64,000 bases of DNA from Opeltia flavorubescens (lineage: Eukaryota > Ascomycota > Lecanoromycetes > Teloschistales > Teloschistaceae). Shown piece by piece: positions 62,971 through 64,000 of this stretch. The translations under genes were made by a program, and so were the position numbers. Position 1 is the stretch's first letter. Every line of letters begins with the position of its first letter. The stretch spans positions 2,583 through 66,582 of the forward strand of contig KE546971.1 in NCBI GenBank assembly GCA_000442125.1, in the 5' to 3' direction. The notes under the pieces are model-generated. The model ran no database searches. It saw only the letters and a program-made list of their open reading frames with translations, and had not been told where the DNA came from.

Positions 62971-63325
62971 TTATTTCAACATGGCACTACCAAGAAGGGA
63001 ATCAGTAGATACACATGTTCCGAAAAGAAAAATTTGGGGGATAAGGAGTTGAGAGCGTACGTATGATCCAGCGCAATTTTGGGGACAGGTATATTTCGCT
63101 GAGCAGAGACTAGGGCATTCTAGTGCCATATAAGCAATGTTGTCATCATTTAGAATCTGAACAGGGGAGAGATGTACTTCCGCTCTGCGTTGAAGTCAGT
63201 CATACGATTTTACAGTACGAGGAATACAAGGGATGGCTTGGATGACTTACAGTACTTGTTGTGCAACTTTGTGAGAAGGCGCCCACAACTTGTATGGCGG
63301 CTACTGCAAGAAAGGTGACGCGCAT
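62971..63325 (-). pseudogene. Cys-rich small secreted gene with frame conflict
   Basis: Exon 1 (63,325-63,251) encodes MRVTFLAVAAIQVVGAFSQS then CTTST, a signal peptide plus first Cys, and ends at a perfect donor (GTAAGT). An acceptor at 63,185 (CTGAC...CGCAG) gives a 66 nt intron. In the frame set by that join, translation stops after about 12 residues. A different frame of the same exon stays open and encodes NDDNIAYMALECPSLCSAKY then TCPQNCAGSY, with regularly spaced Cys, ending at 62,971. Use of a weaker donor and acceptor (GTACTG...GCAGAG) would restore it. So either alternative splice sites are used or one base was lost; an unresolved N lies nearby at 63,333. A Cys-rich secreted peptide is the likely original product. 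Confidence 0.45.
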
Positions 63326-64000
63326 TTTTGATNCCTGCCAATTGTGTAATTGATTGGATGACTGAAGGAAGAGTCTGGTTAGTAGAATTGAACCTCGAAG
63401 AGGACAGTAGGGCGTATAACATGAATATATACTTCCACGGGAAAGCTCTACTGTTGATGAAACTTTCCATCTATCGGTCATCTGGAGCGCACCCAGAATG
63501 CGAGATCGTTACTTCGCGTCAAGCGATCCTCGGAACTCGTCAAAGTAGGCCAATGGCAGTGTGCGTGCGCGATGGCCAAGAGCACAAGTGTTCCCAAAGC
63601 AGGTTTCTGGCCCCCAGGCTGCAGATGCCAAGAAAGCATACGCTCTGCGCTAGTGGAGGAAGAGGGCGTCTTTCATTGTCGAAGCTAATACACATGTCGC
63701 CGATCAATCATACTAGGAGAAAATGGGATCTCCATGAAACTTCAAATATTTATCACATTATATGGTTACAAACTACATTCCTAGATCTTCGCTTGCCGCT
63801 TTACATCTGGTCCGTTGTAGGTATCACTAACCATTTCCAACAAATCATCCAAGACTCCCAGACTCCGAAACACGTACATAGCTTACATTTCCATACCTAT
63901 CCACCACAACCACGACGTATCCGTGTCCATCATTTCGAATGCCAATCTTAGCAGCATGATGTGCCTCCGTCTCTCTCTTTGCTTGAAAGGTGCTGTATTG
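63326..64000. other. Right edge, no supported gene
   Basis: One plus-strand frame (63,328-63,951) is open for about 200 codons. It contains the N at 63,333, starts without ATG, overlaps the upstream region of the minus-strand gene and has no recognisable domain. It is treated as chance. Confidence 0.4.

Noticed and set aside
63328-63951. 207-codon plus-strand ORF at the right edge
   Set aside because: It contains an N, has no ATG start and no domain, and its composition is unlike the genuine genes in the window.
37150-64000. tRNA, rRNA or CRISPR features
   Set aside because: No cloverleaf-like gene with the usual box A/B words, no rRNA core sequence and no spaced repeat array was recognised on reading; a dedicated scan was not possible.

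Overview
The window is nuclear DNA of a filamentous ascomycete (Pezizomycotina) and has two very different halves. Positions 1 to about 37,150 are extremely AT-rich and hold no credible gene. CpA and TpG are almost absent there while CpG survives, which is the signature of repeat-induced point mutation (RIP). From about 37,200 to 64,000 base composition is normal. Genes there have short introns (42 to 95 nt, one of 166 nt) with GT..AG ends and CTRAY-like branch sites. This pattern fits compartmentalised plant- or soil-associated fungi; a Leotiomycete or Dothideomycete is a guess, not a demonstration.

Left half. Blocks of different decay alternate. Less mutated blocks lie near 8.9-12.0, 14.4-17.3 and 21.5-26.4 kb and are separated by sequence that is almost pure A/T. 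A 1.2 kb sequence at 25.22-26.42 kb recurs in the same orientation at 35.82-37.02 kb, and the second copy has lost far more C and G. The half also has three minisatellites (about 19 bp, 19 bp and 16 bp units), many 30-55 nt poly(A) tracts, a 24 bp perfect palindrome at 35.68 kb and a small CpA-containing island at 29.9 kb. No transposon family could be assigned.

Right half, in order: a truncated and frame-broken member of a fungal family of unknown function (37.2-38.1, -); a secreted carbohydrate-binding-like protein (38.5-39.1, +); a possible decayed membrane-protein fragment (41.85-42.28, -); a GPI-anchor-like wall protein lacking a clear first exon (42.3-42.9, +); a 32-residue zinc-ribbon ORF (43.6-43.7, -); an aminoglycoside-phosphotransferase-like kinase (44.5-45.4, +); a remnant related to the next gene (45.6-45.8, +); a Cys-rich single-pass membrane protein with a frame break in its tail (46.6-47.4, -); a DUF4419 protein (48.5-49.7, +); a secreted protein of unknown function (50.4-51.0, -); a small cupin (53.2-53.7, +); a RING-like C4 fragment (54.1-54.3, -); a seven-exon multicopper oxidase (54.6-57.2, -); a second Cys-rich single-pass membrane protein (59.7-60.7, +); a small secreted protein (61.7-62.3, +); and a small Cys-rich secreted gene whose second exon does not join in frame (63.0-63.3, -).

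About half of the supported genes carry a signal peptide, several are broken or fragmentary, and long gene-free gaps lie between them. The region therefore looks like a gene-sparse, surface-and-secretion-biased compartment beside RIP heterochromatin. It shows no operon-like or biosynthetic-cluster logic. Gene models were spliced by hand from frame, splice-site and motif continuity; no database search was possible.
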